DNA of 64,000 nt from positions 306,290 through 370,289 of the forward strand of contig BNBX01000004.1 of assembly GCA_014656175.1 (NCBI GenBank), written 5' to 3'. Each line of letters begins with the position of its first letter. The stretch's first letter is position 1. Of this stretch, positions 44,718 through 53,851 are shown one piece after another. The notes beneath the pieces are model-generated. The model was not told the origin of the DNA. It was given only the letters and a program-made list of their open reading frames with translations, and did not search any database. Both the position numbers and the translations under genes were made by a program. The DNA is from Streptomyces werraensis. Its GTDB lineage: Bacteria > Actinomycetota > Actinomycetes > Streptomycetales > Streptomycetaceae.

Positions 44718-45250
44718 GCGGCGACGTTCGCACGGGTGGCGCAGCGGTCCGAGCAGTAGCGCCGGGAGCGGTTGGTCGAGGTGTCCAGATAGGCGTTGCG
44801 GCAGGGCGCCGCCTCGCACAGCCCGAGACGGTCGACGCCGTACTCGGTGAGGTGGAAGGCCAGGCCCATCGCGGCGGTCGCGGCGTACCCGGCGGTCGCG
44901 TTGGACGGGTGGTCGGCCAGGTGCATGTGCCACAGCGGGCGGCCGTCGTCGTCGCGGAAGTCGTGGCCGGAGATCTGCGGGCTCACCGGGAACTCCAGCA
45001 GCAGGGAGTTCAGCAGGTCGACGGCGAGGGTCTCGTCGCCCTCGTCCGCCGCCTCGAAGACCGACCGCAGCCTGGCCCGGACCGAGCGGAACCGCGTCAC
45101 GTCCGCCTCGGTGGCCCGCCGGGCGGCCGACCGGTTGCCGCCGAACAGGTCGCGCACCGCCTCGACCGAGGTGAGTGTGTCCGTGCCCCGGACCGGCTCC
45201 TCGGTGTTCACAAGACGTACGGCGTAATCCGAGTAATAGGCCAGTTCCAC
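44600..45250 (-). CDS. CGNR zinc-finger (ABATE-type) regulator-like protein
   Basis: A 216-residue protein with an N-terminal ABATE (putative stress-induced transcription regulator) domain (about 8-145) and a C-terminal CGNR zinc finger: CRNAYLDTSTNRSRRYCSDRCATRANVAAYRARKR-type, split here as CRNAYLD, RYCSDRC and ANVAAYRARKR. GTG at 45250 with AAGGA upstream. The last 118 bp overlap the convergent sodX coding end, so the tail composition (RADVSSQPSS...) may be dictated by that gene. Confidence 0.87.
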   Translation of the reverse strand: MELAYYSDYAVRLVNTEEPVRGTDTLTSVEAVRDLFGGNRSAARRATEADVTRFRSVRARLRSVFEAADEGDETLAVDLLNSLLLEFPVSPQISGHDFRDDDGRPLWHMHLADHPSNATAGYAATAAMGLAFHLTEYGVDRLGLCEAAPCRNAYLDTSTNRSRRYCSDRCATRANVAAYRARKRLEADRSESTGRADVSSQPSSASGDRRAAERGR

Positions 45251-45349
45251 TTGTAGTCCTTACGCAGGGGCTCTATGGTCGTGCGTGCGGTCGGGTAACA
45301 GACGATCGTGCGTCCAGGGTATTACGGAGTGCACCGCGAGGGAGGGGCC

Positions 45350-46120
45350 ATGACGGACTCGCAGACCACCACGGCCGGCACCGACTGGCAGGCCTGGCAG
45401 GAGAGCTGGGACCGGCAGCAGGAGTGGTACATGCCCGACCGGGAGGAACGCTTCCGGGTCATGCTCGACATGGTGGAGGCCCTCGTCGGCACTGCCCCGC
45501 GCGTCCTCGACCTGGCCTGCGGCACCGGCACCATCACCGCCCGGCTGCTCGACCGCTTCCCCGAAGCCACCAGCACCGGTGTCGACCTGGACCCGGCGCT
45601 GCTCGCCATCGCCGAGGGCACCTTCGCGGGCGACGAGCGGGTCACCTTCGTCACCGCCGACCTGAAGGACCCCGGCTGGGCCACGCAGCTCCCGCACGAC
45701 TCCTACGACGCCGTGCTCACCGCGACGGCCCTGCACTGGCTGCACCGGGAACCCCTCGCGGACCTCTACGGACACCTCGCGGGCCTGGTCCGCGACGGCG
45801 GCGTCTTCATGAACGCCGACCACATGATCGACGAGACCACCCCCCGGATCAACGCGGCCGAGCGCGCCCAGCGCCACGCCCGCATGGAGCGGGCCAAGGA
45901 GCAGGGCGCCCTCGACTGGGCCCAGTGGTGGCAGCTCGCCGCGAAGGACCCCGTCCTCGCCGGCCCCACCGCCCGCCGCTTCGAGATCTACGGCGAGCAC
46001 GCCGACGGCGACACGCCGTCCCCTGCGTGGCACGCGCGCGTCCTGCGCGAGGCGGGCTTCACGGAGGCCCGCCCGGTGTGGTGCTCGCCGTCGGACACCC
46101 TGCTGCTGGCGCTGAAGTAG
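45350..46120 (+). CDS. SAM-dependent methyltransferase, class I
   Basis: A 256-residue class I methyltransferase: the SAM-binding motif is VLDLACGTGTITARLL (about 53-68), the acidic loop GVDLDPALLAIA and the region DAVLTATALHWL. Substrate unknown. GAGGGAGGGG precedes ATG 45350, which is preferred over ATG 45308. It is divergent from the CGNR gene and ends at a strong terminator. Confidence 0.9.
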   Translation: MTDSQTTTAGTDWQAWQESWDRQQEWYMPDREERFRVMLDMVEALVGTAPRVLDLACGTGTITARLLDRFPEATSTGVDLDPALLAIAEGTFAGDERVTFVTADLKDPGWATQLPHDSYDAVLTATALHWLHREPLADLYGHLAGLVRDGGVFMNADHMIDETTPRINAAERAQRHARMERAKEQGALDWAQWWQLAAKDPVLAGPTARRFEIYGEHADGDTPSPAWHARVLREAGFTEARPVWCSPSDTLLLALK

Positions 46121-46140
46121 CGGGTCCGGAGCAGACGGAA

Positions 46141-46170
46141 GGGGCGGTACGGAGGAATCCGTACCGCCCC
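46141..46170. terminator. Bidirectional terminator between convergent genes
   Basis: Perfect 13-bp arms (46141-46153 with 46158-46170) with a four-base GGAA loop; flanking AA and TT extend the pairing. It lies between the methyltransferase and ABC-ATPase stops. Confidence 0.9.
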
Positions 46171-46191
46171 TTCGCCGTGCGGGCGCCGAGG

Positions 46192-46953
46192 TCAGAGGAC
46201 CTTGGACAGGAAGGACTTGGTGCGCTCGTGCTGCGGGTCGGTCAGCACGTCCCGGGGGTGGCCGGACTCGACCACCACACCGCCGTCCATGAACACCAGG
46301 CTGTCGCCCACCTCGCGGGCGAAGCCCATCTCGTGGGTGACGACGATCATCGTCATGCCCGACTCGGCCAGGTCGCGCATGACGTCGAGGACGTCACCGA
46401 CCAGCTCCGGGTCGAGCGCCGAGGTCGGCTCGTCGAACAGCATCAGCTTGGGGTCCATGGCGAGCGCACGGGCGATCGCCACACGCTGCTGCTGGCCGCC
46501 GGAGAGCTGGGAGGGGTAGTTCCCGGCCTTGTCGCCGAGGCCCACCCGGTCCAGCAGCTCCAGTGCCCGCTGCCGGGCCGCGGACCGGCTGACGCCCTTG
46601 ACCTGGACCGGCGCCTCCATGACGTTCTCGACGGCCGTCATGTGCGGGAACAGGTTGAAGCGCTGGAAGACCATGCCGATGTCCCGGCGCTGCTGGGCGA
46701 CCTCGCTGTCCTTCAGCTCGTAGAGCTTGTCGCCCTTCTGGCGGTAGCCCACCAGCTCGCCGTCGACGTAGAGCCGGCCGGCGTTGATCTTCTCCAGGTG
46801 GTTGATGCACCGCAGGAAGGTCGACTTGCCCGAGCCGGAGGGGCCGATGAGGCAGAACACCTCACCCTTCTTGACCTCCAGGTCGATGCCCTTGAGGACC
46901 TGCACACCGCCGAAGGACTTGTGGACGCCCTCGGCCTTCACCATGGCCGTCAT
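46192..46953 (-). CDS. Polar amino-acid ABC transporter, ATPase subunit
   Basis: A 253-residue ATPase of the polar-amino-acid family (GlnQ/HisP type). Walker [10 protein letters not shown] at 37-45, signature LSGGQQQR, Walker [10 protein letters not shown] and the H-loop [11 protein letters not shown] are intact. An insertion [18 protein letters not shown] after the first beta strands is characteristic of this subfamily. ATG 46953 overlaps the permease stop (ATGA). It powers uptake with the permease and lipoprotein genes upstream. Confidence 0.94.
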   Translation of the reverse strand: MTAMVKAEGVHKSFGGVQVLKGIDLEVKKGEVFCLIGPSGSGKSTFLRCINHLEKINAGRLYVDGELVGYRQKGDKLYELKDSEVAQQRRDIGMVFQRFNLFPHMTAVENVMEAPVQVKGVSRSAARQRALELLDRVGLGDKAGNYPSQLSGGQQQRVAIARALAMDPKLMLFDEPTSALDPELVGDVLDVMRDLAESGMTMIVVTHEMGFAREVGDSLVFMDGGVVVESGHPRDVLTDPQHERTKSFLSKVL

Positions 46954-47921
46954 ACCGTGCTGCTCCTCTCGCGGCTGAAGGCCATCATGTTGGCCTTGAT
47001 CTTCTGCCACGGGGTCGCGGGCAGGTTCCGGGACGAGCCGCGCGCGAAACGGCGCTCCAGGTAGTACTGGCCGACGCTGAACACGCTGGTGATGACCAGG
47101 TACCAGATGCACGCCACGAACAGCATCTCCATCACGGCGTACGACGTGGAGCCGATCGTGGAGGTGGCGCGCAGCAGTTCGTTGTAGGTCACCGCGTACA
47201 CCAGCGACGAGGTCTTCAGCATGTTGAGGAACTCGTTGCCGGTCGGCGGCACGATCACCCGCATCGCCTGCGGGATCACGATGCGCCGCAGCGTCTTGCC
47301 GTGGCTCATGCCGAGCGCGTGCGCCGCCTCGGTCTGGCCGTCGTCGACGGACTGGAGGCCGGCACGGCAGATCTCCGCCATGTACGCCGCCTCGTTCAGG
47401 CCGAGACCCAGCAGGGCCGCCATGAACGGCGTCATGACGTCGACCATCTCGTCCTTGTACAGCGGGCCGAGGTTCAGCATCGGGAAGATCAGCGCCAGGT
47501 TGAACCACAGCAGCAGCTGCACATAGACCGGGGTGCCGCGGAAGAACCAGATGTACACCCAGGCGACCCAGCTGGTCACCGGGTTCTTCGACAGCCGCAT
47601 CACGGCGAGGATCACGCCGAGGACCACGCCCATGACCATGGCCAGGACGCTGATCAGCAGGGTGCGGCCGGCGCCGGCCAGCACGGTGCTGTCGAAGACG
47701 TAGTCGCCGACGGCCTGCCACTGGATCTTCTCAGCGGTGGCGAAGGCGTTGATCAGCAGGCCCACCAGGGCCAGCACGACGACGGCGCTGACCCAGCGGC
47801 CGTAGTGACGGACCGGGATGGCCTTGATCACCGCGGGCGCCACGGGGGCGGGCCCGTCGTCCTTGGAGACGGTGGCCGCCGGTCGGGCGTCGTCCGTCCC
47901 CTTGTCGAGTTTGTCGGTCAC
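46950..47921 (-). CDS. Polar amino-acid ABC transporter, permease subunit
   Basis: A 323-residue permease with a 40-residue cytoplasmic N-terminal extension, then about five or six transmembrane helices and the EAA-type coupling segment [22 protein letters not shown]. The single permease gene with one ATPase suggests a homodimeric channel. GTG at 47921. Order in the operon is substrate-binding protein, permease, ATPase. Confidence 0.93.
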   Translation of the reverse strand: MTDKLDKGTDDARPAATVSKDDGPAPVAPAVIKAIPVRHYGRWVSAVVVLALVGLLINAFATAEKIQWQAVGDYVFDSTVLAGAGRTLLISVLAMVMGVVLGVILAVMRLSKNPVTSWVAWVYIWFFRGTPVYVQLLLWFNLALIFPMLNLGPLYKDEMVDVMTPFMAALLGLGLNEAAYMAEICRAGLQSVDDGQTEAAHALGMSHGKTLRRIVIPQAMRVIVPPTGNEFLNMLKTSSLVYAVTYNELLRATSTIGSTSYAVMEMLFVACIWYLVITSVFSVGQYYLERRFARGSSRNLPATPWQKIKANMMAFSRERSSTV

Positions 47922-47952
47922 TGTGACTGCCCTTCAGTCGTGCCCGGGACCG

Positions 47953-48921
47953 TCACTTGCCGCCGTTGACCACGGCCTTGTCGATGGCGCCGGTCTCGGC
48001 GCCCCACTTCGCGAGGATCTTCTGGTACGTGCCGTCCTCGATGATGGCGTTGACGGCGGCCTCCAGGGCCTCCGTGAGCTGCTTGTTGTCCTTGTTGACG
48101 GCGATGCCGAACGGACCGGCGTCCACCTGCTCGCCGACGATCTCGAAGGCGTTGCCGTTGTCGGCCTTGCGGACCAGGTCGACCGCGACCGGGTAGTCGT
48201 TGACACCGGCCACCGCACCGCCGGACTTCACACGGGTCTGGGCCTCGGTGTCGTTCTCGAACGACTGGATCTTGACGGCCTTCTTGCCGGCGGCCGTGCA
48301 CTTCTTGGACTGGTCCTGCAGCGCCTTCTCGTAGGTGGTGCCGCGCTGCACGGCGGCCGGCTGGCCGCAGAGGTCCTCGATGGAGTTGATCCCCTTCGGG
48401 TTGCCCTTCTGGACGTACACGGCGGTGCCGGCCACGAAGTAGTCGACGAAGTCGACGCCGGGACCGAGCTTCTTGCCCTTGTCGTCCAGGCCCTCCTGAC
48501 GCTGCTTGTTGTCCGTGATGGACGACATCGCGATGTCGTAGCGGCCCGAGTTCAGCGCGGTGATCAGACCGTCGAAGTTGCCGGAGGTGAACTCGACCTT
48601 GACACCCAGCTTCTCGCCCAGCGCGGCGGCGATGTCGGGGTCGACACCGACGATCTTGCCGCCCTCCTGGAACTCCATCGGGGCGTACTCGGCGTTGGTG
48701 CCCGCCTTCAGGACGCCGGCGTCCTGGATTTCCTTGGGCAGCTTGTCGAAGAGCGGGGCGGAGTTGGACTTGCCCGAGCCGGAGCCCGAGTCCGAGCCGC
48801 CGCCGCTCTCGGTCTGGTCACCGCAGCCGGTGAGAAGCAGTGCGCCTGCGACCGCGATCGCGCCGACCGCTGCAATCCGTGAGCGCGCGGCGGTGGTACG
48901 ACGGGTGGTGCTTGCGGTCAT
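47953..48921 (-). CDS. Amino-acid ABC transporter substrate-binding lipoprotein
   Basis: A 322-residue lipoprotein: basic n-region, hydrophobic core and lipobox LLLTGC with C33, a Ser/Gly-rich linker, then a two-lobe SBP-3 domain with AGTNAEYAPMEF, DPDIAAALGEKLGVKVEF and the ligand-Arg-type segment GRYDIAMSS. Specificity is uncertain; glutamate/glutamine-type ligands fit the family. GGAGGAA precedes the ATG at 48921. First gene of the transporter operon. Confidence 0.93.
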   Translation of the reverse strand: MTASTTRRTTAARSRIAAVGAIAVAGALLLTGCGDQTESGGGSDSGSGSGKSNSAPLFDKLPKEIQDAGVLKAGTNAEYAPMEFQEGGKIVGVDPDIAAALGEKLGVKVEFTSGNFDGLITALNSGRYDIAMSSITDNKQRQEGLDDKGKKLGPGVDFVDYFVAGTAVYVQKGNPKGINSIEDLCGQPAAVQRGTTYEKALQDQSKKCTAAGKKAVKIQSFENDTEAQTRVKSGGAVAGVNDYPVAVDLVRKADNGNAFEIVGEQVDAGPFGIAVNKDNKQLTEALEAAVNAIIEDGTYQKILAKWGAETGAIDKAVVNGGK

Positions 48922-49502
48922 GGTGGGTTCCTCCGGCGGATGGGTGGAGTTGCCGATGGGGCCGGCGACTGCCTGTCGGCATCGCCGCGGGGTCGACGGG
49001 AGCACACACCTTCGAGTGCCGCGACCTCGTGTGATTACCGCATCTTGCCATTCGGATTGGACCGTTCAGGGGGCTCACGATGTCAAAATCGGATAACGGC
49101 GGGTCCTCGAACCCGGCCACTTGGGTACAACGCGACCGCAGACTCTTCGGGAATCCATCATTCCGGCCGCAAGATCTTCGCCGAGATGCCTGTTGCGCGG
49201 GCGACCCGCCGAGCCGGCGGGGTACTTGCGGGCTTGCTGGGACTTCGTCCAGGTCTTGTCCTGATATCGGACGATGCTTCATGGCGTCGGCATGTGACCT
49301 TCGCGTTATGGACTCGTCGCCGACCGCGTCCGTCCGGTAAGAAGGTTCTTTACACCCCTCATCCGGGGCTCAGGGCGCGTGTGCGGCGCGCCCGTCGTGT
49401 TCGGCCCGTACGCATCAACCCCTCCGGGCCTGGCGCGGTCCCGCCCACCCCTCACCAGGAGTGGCAACCCTCAAACAATGAACACTTAAGGGGTAAAACC
49501 AA
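48922..49502. other. 581-bp non-coding interval between the ABC operon and malic enzyme
   Basis: This divergent interval is less GC-rich than its surroundings in places and holds the promoters of both units. I see no frame with Streptomyces codon bias. A segment near 49101-49117 (GGGTCCTCGAACCC-like) mimics a tRNA T-arm but has no acceptor, D or anticodon stem. A GGGCGCG/CGCGCCC hairpin lies near 49374-49394. Confidence 0.6.
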
Positions 49503-50738
49503 GTGGCAGCGGAGATTGTCAATCCTCGCAGCGACAGCGAGAACCGGGACGCTTCCGAGCGGGACGGCGGGGCAGAGCCCCTGGAGTCCTTCGACCCGGC
49601 GTTCGCGCTGCACCGCGGCGGCAAGATGGCCGTGCAGGCCACCGTGCCGGTCCGTGACAAGGACGACCTGTCCCTGGCGTACACGCCCGGCGTCGCGAAG
49701 GTGTGCAGCGCGATCGCCGAGCAGCCGGAGCTGGTCCACGACTACACGTGGAAGTCCTCGGTCGTCGCCGTCGTGACCGACGGCACGGCCGTGCTGGGGC
49801 TCGGTGACATCGGCCCCGAGGCCTCCCTCCCGGTGATGGAGGGCAAGGCCATCCTCTTCAAGCAGTTCGGCGGCGTGGACGCGGTCCCCCTCGCCCTGGA
49901 CTGCACCGACGTCGACGAGATCGTCGAGACCGTGGTCCGGCTCGCCCCCTCCTTCGGCGGGGTGAACCTCGAGGACATCTCGGCGCCGCGGTGCTTCGAG
50001 ATCGAGCGGCGGCTCCAGGAGCGCCTGGACATCCCGGTCTTCCACGACGACCAGCACGGCACTGCGGTCGTGACGCTGGCGGCGCTGCGGAACGCGGCGC
50101 GGCTCAGCGGGCGTCCGCTGGGCGAGCTGCGGGCGGTGATCTCCGGTGCGGGCGCGGCGGGTGTCGCGATCGCCAAGATGCTGGTCGAGGCCGGCATCGG
50201 GGATGTCGCCGTGGCCGACCGCAAGGGCGTGGTCTCGCGCGATCGCGAGGACCTCACGCCGATCAAGGCGGAGCTGGCGTCGTTCACCAACAAGGCCGGG
50301 ATCTCCGGCACGCTGGAGTCCGCGCTGGCGGGCGCCGACGTCTTCATCGGCGTCTCCGGCGGCACGGTCCCCGAGCCCGCGGTGGCGTCGATGGCGGAGG
50401 GCGCGTTCGTCTTCGCCATGGCCAACCCGACCCCGGAGGTGCACCCGGAGGTCGCGCACAAGTACGCGGCCGTCGTGGCCACCGGCCGGTCGGACTTCCC
50501 GAACCAGATCAACAACGTGCTGGCGTTCCCCGGCATCTTCGCGGGCGCGCTGCAGGTGCGGGCCTCGCGGATCACCGAGGGCATGAAGCTGGCCGCCGCC
50601 GAGGCGCTGGCCGCCGTCGTCGGCGACGACCTCGCCGCTGACTACGTCATCCCGTCCCCGTTCGACGAGCGGGTCGCCCCCGCGGTGACGGCCGCCGTGG
50701 CCGCCGCCGCCCGGGCGGAGGGCGTCGCCCGGCGCTGA
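49503..50738 (+). CDS. maeB: NADP-dependent malic enzyme
   Basis: A 411-residue malate dehydrogenase (oxaloacetate-decarboxylating) of the short bacterial type, making pyruvate, CO2 and NADPH from malate. Motifs: [34 protein letters not shown] split as GLGDIGPEA and [36 protein letters not shown] (metal-binding Asp pair), nucleotide-binding GAGAAGVAI and [12 protein letters not shown]. It lacks the C-terminal phosphotransacetylase-like domain. GTG 49503 follows AAGGGG. In streptomycetes the enzyme feeds NADPH to lipid and polyketide synthesis. Confidence 0.94.
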   Translation: MAAEIVNPRSDSENRDASERDGGAEPLESFDPAFALHRGGKMAVQATVPVRDKDDLSLAYTPGVAKVCSAIAEQPELVHDYTWKSSVVAVVTDGTAVLGLGDIGPEASLPVMEGKAILFKQFGGVDAVPLALDCTDVDEIVETVVRLAPSFGGVNLEDISAPRCFEIERRLQERLDIPVFHDDQHGTAVVTLAALRNAARLSGRPLGELRAVISGAGAAGVAIAKMLVEAGIGDVAVADRKGVVSRDREDLTPIKAELASFTNKAGISGTLESALAGADVFIGVSGGTVPEPAVASMAEGAFVFAMANPTPEVHPEVAHKYAAVVATGRSDFPNQINNVLAFPGIFAGALQVRASRITEGMKLAAAEALAAVVGDDLAADYVIPSPFDERVAPAVTAAVAAAARAEGVARR

Positions 50739-50748
50739 GCGCACAGGT

Positions 50749-50783
50749 GTGAGGGCCCCGTCCGCGCCGTGGACGGGGCTCAC
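50749..50783. terminator. Terminator after malic enzyme
   Basis: An 8-bp inner stem (50756-50763 with 50771-50778) continued by a 5-bp GTGAG/CTCAC outer stem with a two-base bulge, 11 nt after the maeB stop. Confidence 0.82.
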
Positions 50784-50898
50784 GCATGTCCGGGGCCGCC
50801 CGGTCCTGTCCGAGGGCCCGCCCGGCCGGGCGCAAGAGGGCGTGTGTCACAGGGGGACACGGTTCCTTCGGCGGGGCGCGGAACCTATCGTCAAGGTC

Positions 50899-51864
50899 AT
50901 GTTCGCTGTCTACGCCGCCCGAATCGACCGCGACCAGCCGCTCACGGGACTGGAATCGGGAGAGCGACCCGCTCCCGAGTCCCGGCCGGGCTGGAGCACC
51001 GTCACGGTCAAGGCCGCCTCCCTCAACCACCACGACCTCTGGTCCCTGCGCGGCGTCGGCCTCGCGGAGGACAAGCTGCCGATGATCCTCGGCTGCGACG
51101 CAGCGGGGATCGACGAGGACGGCAACGAGGTCGTCCTCCACTCGGTGATCGGCCAGACCGGTCACGGCGTGGGGCCCCGGGAGCCCCGCTCCATCCTGAC
51201 CGAGCGCTACCAGGGCACCTTCGCCGAGCAGGTCTCCGTGCCCACCTGGAACATCCTGCCCAAGCCGAAGGAGCTGTCCTTCGAGGAGGCGGCCTGTCTG
51301 CCCACGGCCTGGCTGACCGCCTACCGGATGCTGTTCACCAACGCCGGCGTGCGCCCGGGTGACTCGGTGCTGGTGCAGGGCGCCGGCGGCGGGGTCGCGA
51401 CCGCCGCGATCGTCCTCGGCAAGGCGGCGGGGCTGAGGGTCTTCGCCACCAGCCGGGACGAGGCCAAGCGCAAGCGGGCGCTGGAACTGGGCGCCGTGGA
51501 GGCCGTGGAGCCCGGCGCGCGGCTGCCGCAGCGGGTCGACGCGGTGATCGAGACCGTGGGCGCGGCCACCTGGTCCCACTCGGTGAAGTCGCTGCGCCCC
51601 GGCGGCACACTGGTGATCTCCGGCGCCACCAGCGGCGACCGGCCCTCGCACGCCGAGCTGACCCGCATCTTCTTCCTGGAGCTGAAGGTCGTGGGCTCGA
51701 CGATGGGCACCAAGGACGAGCTGGAGGACCTGCTGTCCTTCTGTGCGGCGACCGGGGTGCGGCCCGTCATCGACGAGGTGCTGCCCCTGGACCGGGCCCG
51801 TGAGGGCTTCGAGCGGATGGCGTCCGGCGAGCTGTTCGGGAAGATCGTGCTCACCAGCCCCTGA
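50899..51864 (+). CDS. Zinc-binding-dehydrogenase/quinone oxidoreductase-like MDR protein
   Basis: A 321-residue medium-chain dehydrogenase/reductase. The catalytic half contains SLNHHDLWSLRGVG and LGCDAAG, the NADP half VLVQGAGGGVATAAIVLGKAAG. Catalytic zinc cysteine is absent (N-H-H-D replaces the C-x-D), which places it with the zinc-free quinone reductase/enoyl reductase branch. ATG 50899 follows only AAGGTC; a TATCGT box a few bases earlier suggests a very short or leaderless transcript. Substrate unknown. Confidence 0.88.
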   Translation: MFAVYAARIDRDQPLTGLESGERPAPESRPGWSTVTVKAASLNHHDLWSLRGVGLAEDKLPMILGCDAAGIDEDGNEVVLHSVIGQTGHGVGPREPRSILTERYQGTFAEQVSVPTWNILPKPKELSFEEAACLPTAWLTAYRMLFTNAGVRPGDSVLVQGAGGGVATAAIVLGKAAGLRVFATSRDEAKRKRALELGAVEAVEPGARLPQRVDAVIETVGAATWSHSVKSLRPGGTLVISGATSGDRPSHAELTRIFFLELKVVGSTMGTKDELEDLLSFCAATGVRPVIDEVLPLDRAREGFERMASGELFGKIVLTSP

Positions 51865-51919
51865 CGCGCGTCTCCCTGTCTCCGCGGCCGGTCCGGTGCT
51901 CCGGGCCGGCCGCAGTTAT

Positions 51920-51962
51920 GTCAACTATGGTTGACAACACGGCCTTGTCAACATAAGTTGAC
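51920..51962 (+). promoter_or_regulatory. Twin palindromic operators overlapping a leaderless promoter
   Basis: Two 16-bp palindromes of identical form GTCAAC-N4-GTTGAC lie at 51920-51935 and 51947-51962, centres 27 bp apart. The right arm of the first contains a perfect -35 TTGACA (51931-51936) and a TAAGTT -10 (51954-51959) lies 17 bp further inside the second, putting the predicted transcription start at the ATG 51966. A protein bound at both sites would cover the whole promoter. The 69-residue HTH protein it drives is the natural candidate. Confidence 0.85.
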
Positions 51963-51965
51963 ATC

Positions 51966-52175
51966 ATGACTGAGGCAACGGATCTCGCCGAGCGGGCGGG
52001 CGACCGCGATCCGCGGGTCGGCCTGCGGGCCGTCGCCGCGCTGCGCAAGCTGCTCGAACAGCTGGAGGCCGTGCAGGTGCGCAACGCGCGCAACCACGGC
52101 TGGTCGTGGCAGGAGATCGCCACCGAGCTCGGGGTCAGCAGGCAGGCCGTGCACAAGAAGTACGGGAGGCATTGA
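51966..52175 (+). CDS. Small helix-turn-helix protein, probable autorepressor
   Basis: A 69-residue protein: a helical N-terminal half (VGLRAVAALRKLLEQLEAVQV), likely for dimerisation, and a C-terminal HTH (about 46-66: WSWQEIATELGVSRQAVHKKYG), resembling sigma region 4/AsnC-type HTHs. There is no ligand domain or metal site. The predicted mRNA is leaderless, with TTGACA and TAAGTT placing the start at the ATG. The TGATG junction couples it to the Clp-N gene. Twin palindromes in its own promoter suggest negative autoregulation; inferred, not shown. Confidence 0.88.
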   Translation: MTEATDLAERAGDRDPRVGLRAVAALRKLLEQLEAVQVRNARNHGWSWQEIATELGVSRQAVHKKYGRH

Positions 52176-52735
52176 TGTTCGAGCGGTTCACCAAGGACGC
52201 CCGGGACGTGGTCAAGGAGGCCGTCGCCCACGGCGAACGGACGGGAGCGGCCCGCGTCGGCCCGGAGCATCTGCTCCTCGCCCTGCTCGACCGGGAGGGC
52301 AGCCGCGCCTCCTTCGCCCTGACCGCCCTCGGGCTCGACGACCGCCGCGAGCCCGTACGGGAGGCCTTGGAGCGGGCCCGGCGGCGGGGCGGCCTCACCC
52401 AGGCCGAGACCGACGCCCTCGCCGGACTGGGCATCGACGTCCCGGAGATCGTCGCCCGGGTGGAGGAGACGCACGGCCCCGGCGCCCTGTCCGCGGAGCC
52501 GTCCCGCGGCCGGTGGCGGGGGCACCGCCCCTTCGACCGGTCGGCCAAGGACATCCTGACCGGCGCGCTGCGCGCCGCCGTGGCCCGTGGCCACCGCCAC
52601 ATCGGCGACGAGCACCTGCTGCTCGCGCTCACCGCCCGCCCCGGCCTGCCCGCCGAGGTCCTCGCCGACCACGGGGTCACCCACGCGTCGGTCACCCGCG
52701 TGCTCTACGGCGACGGCCAGGCCAAGGCGGGCTGA
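52175..52735 (+). CDS. Stand-alone Clp N-domain protein
   Basis: A 186-residue protein consisting of two Clp_N repeats (about 2-75: FERFTKDARDVVKEAV and GPEHLLLALLDREGS; about 108-180: FDRSAKDILTGALRAAV and GDEHLLLALTARPG) joined by a charged linker, with no AAA+ ATPase domain. In ClpC/ClpB/ClpA the N-domain binds substrates and adaptors; a free double N-domain could act as an adaptor, substrate decoy or competitor for ClpC. ATG 52175 shares its A with the upstream stop (TGATG), and GGGAGG is 7 nt before. Confidence 0.92.
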   Translation: MFERFTKDARDVVKEAVAHGERTGAARVGPEHLLLALLDREGSRASFALTALGLDDRREPVREALERARRRGGLTQAETDALAGLGIDVPEIVARVEETHGPGALSAEPSRGRWRGHRPFDRSAKDILTGALRAAVARGHRHIGDEHLLLALTARPGLPAEVLADHGVTHASVTRVLYGDGQAKAG

Positions 52736-52800
52736 CAGGCCTCAGGCCTCCGCCGTCGGGGCTCCGGCGTCAGGCCTTCGACGCCGGAGTGCTCCCCGCG

Positions 52801-53850
52801 TCAGGGCTTCGGCGCCCGCAGCAGCGCCCCTATGCGGGCGGCGGCCTCCGACAGATGCCGGCGGGCGTCGCGCAACTGCTCCTCGGTGACCCCGTGGTCC
52901 CGCGCGGCGTCCCGGACGTCGTCCCGGAAGCGGTCCAGCAGCCGCTCCAGGTCGCGCGCCGGGTCGCCCGTGGACTCCGCGGCGCTCTCGTGGCCCCAGG
53001 AGGGCGCGTAGTCCGCCGGGAAGTCCTCGGGCGTCATGGAGTACGACGGCCGGGATTCCGGACCCTTCGCGGAACCTGTACGGCCGAGTCCGAAGTCCAT
53101 TCCGAACTCGCCCAGCTCCTTGACCAGTTCACCCAGGCCTTCGCGCAGTCCGGACGGCCAGTCGCCGCGGGCGATGTGCCCCTGCACCTGCTCCTGGACC
53201 TGCCGGGCGATGCGCTGCACCTGCTCCTGCGCCCGGTCCTGGGCCTCCTTGGCCTGGCGGCGGGCGCGCTGGGCCTCCTCGCGGGACCGCCGGCTCTCGT
53301 CCTTGGCGCGCCGGGCCTGCTCCTTCCACTCCTGCTTGGCGCGGCGCATCTCCTCCTTGGCGGCGCGCCAGGCCTCCTTGTCGCCGAACATCGAGAAGTC
53401 GCCGAAACCGAAGTCGCCGAAGGGGGCGTCCTCGCCGCCGGACGCGGAGCCGCCACGCGGCCGGCCGGCCCGCCCGGCCGCGGCGCGCATCTCGCGGCGC
53501 AGGTCGCCCGCAGCGCCGCTGACGTCGGCCCGGATCTCGGCGGCCAGCTCGGCGACGGACTCGCGGATCTCCAGCTCCAGATCGGCCAGCTCGCCGCTGC
53601 GCTCGGCCAGTTCGGCGCGGCCGGCGTCGGTGATCGAGTAGACCTTGCGTCCGCCCTCGGTGGTGTGGGTGACCAGCCCTTCCGCCTCCAGCTTGGCCAG
53701 CCGGGGGTAGACCGTGCCCGCGGACGGTGCGTACAGCCCCTGGAAGCGCTCCTCGAGGAGGCGGATCACCTCGTAGCCGTGCCGGGGGGCCTCGTCGAGC
53801 AGCTTCAGCAGATAGAGGCGGAGGCGTCCGTGGGCGAAGACGGGGGGCAT
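52801..53850 (-). CDS. PadR-family regulator with long coiled-coil C-terminal region
   Basis: A 349-residue regulator, about twice the usual PadR length. The winged helix (1-80) has YEVIRLLEERFQGLYAPSAGTVYPRLAKLEAEGLV-type sequence, seen here as LYAPSAGTVYPRLAKLE. It continues with a long charged helical region (about 85-240, Glu/Arg/Ala-rich with many EAQRARRQAKEAQ-like heptads), then a Pro/Gly linker and a C-terminal helical bundle (295-349). It starts 1 nt after the DUF4097 stop, so the two form an operon. Palindromic sites lie upstream of the pair. Confidence 0.9.
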   Translation of the reverse strand: MPPVFAHGRLRLYLLKLLDEAPRHGYEVIRLLEERFQGLYAPSAGTVYPRLAKLEAEGLVTHTTEGGRKVYSITDAGRAELAERSGELADLELEIRESVAELAAEIRADVSGAAGDLRREMRAAAGRAGRPRGGSASGGEDAPFGDFGFGDFSMFGDKEAWRAAKEEMRRAKQEWKEQARRAKDESRRSREEAQRARRQAKEAQDRAQEQVQRIARQVQEQVQGHIARGDWPSGLREGLGELVKELGEFGMDFGLGRTGSAKGPESRPSYSMTPEDFPADYAPSWGHESAAESTGDPARDLERLLDRFRDDVRDAARDHGVTEEQLRDARRHLSEAAARIGALLRAPKP

Positions 53851-53851
53851 G

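Noticed and set aside
49085..49140. tRNA-like segment in the gap before malic enzyme
   Set aside because: A T-arm-like stretch is present, but no acceptor, D or anticodon stem can be formed on either strand.
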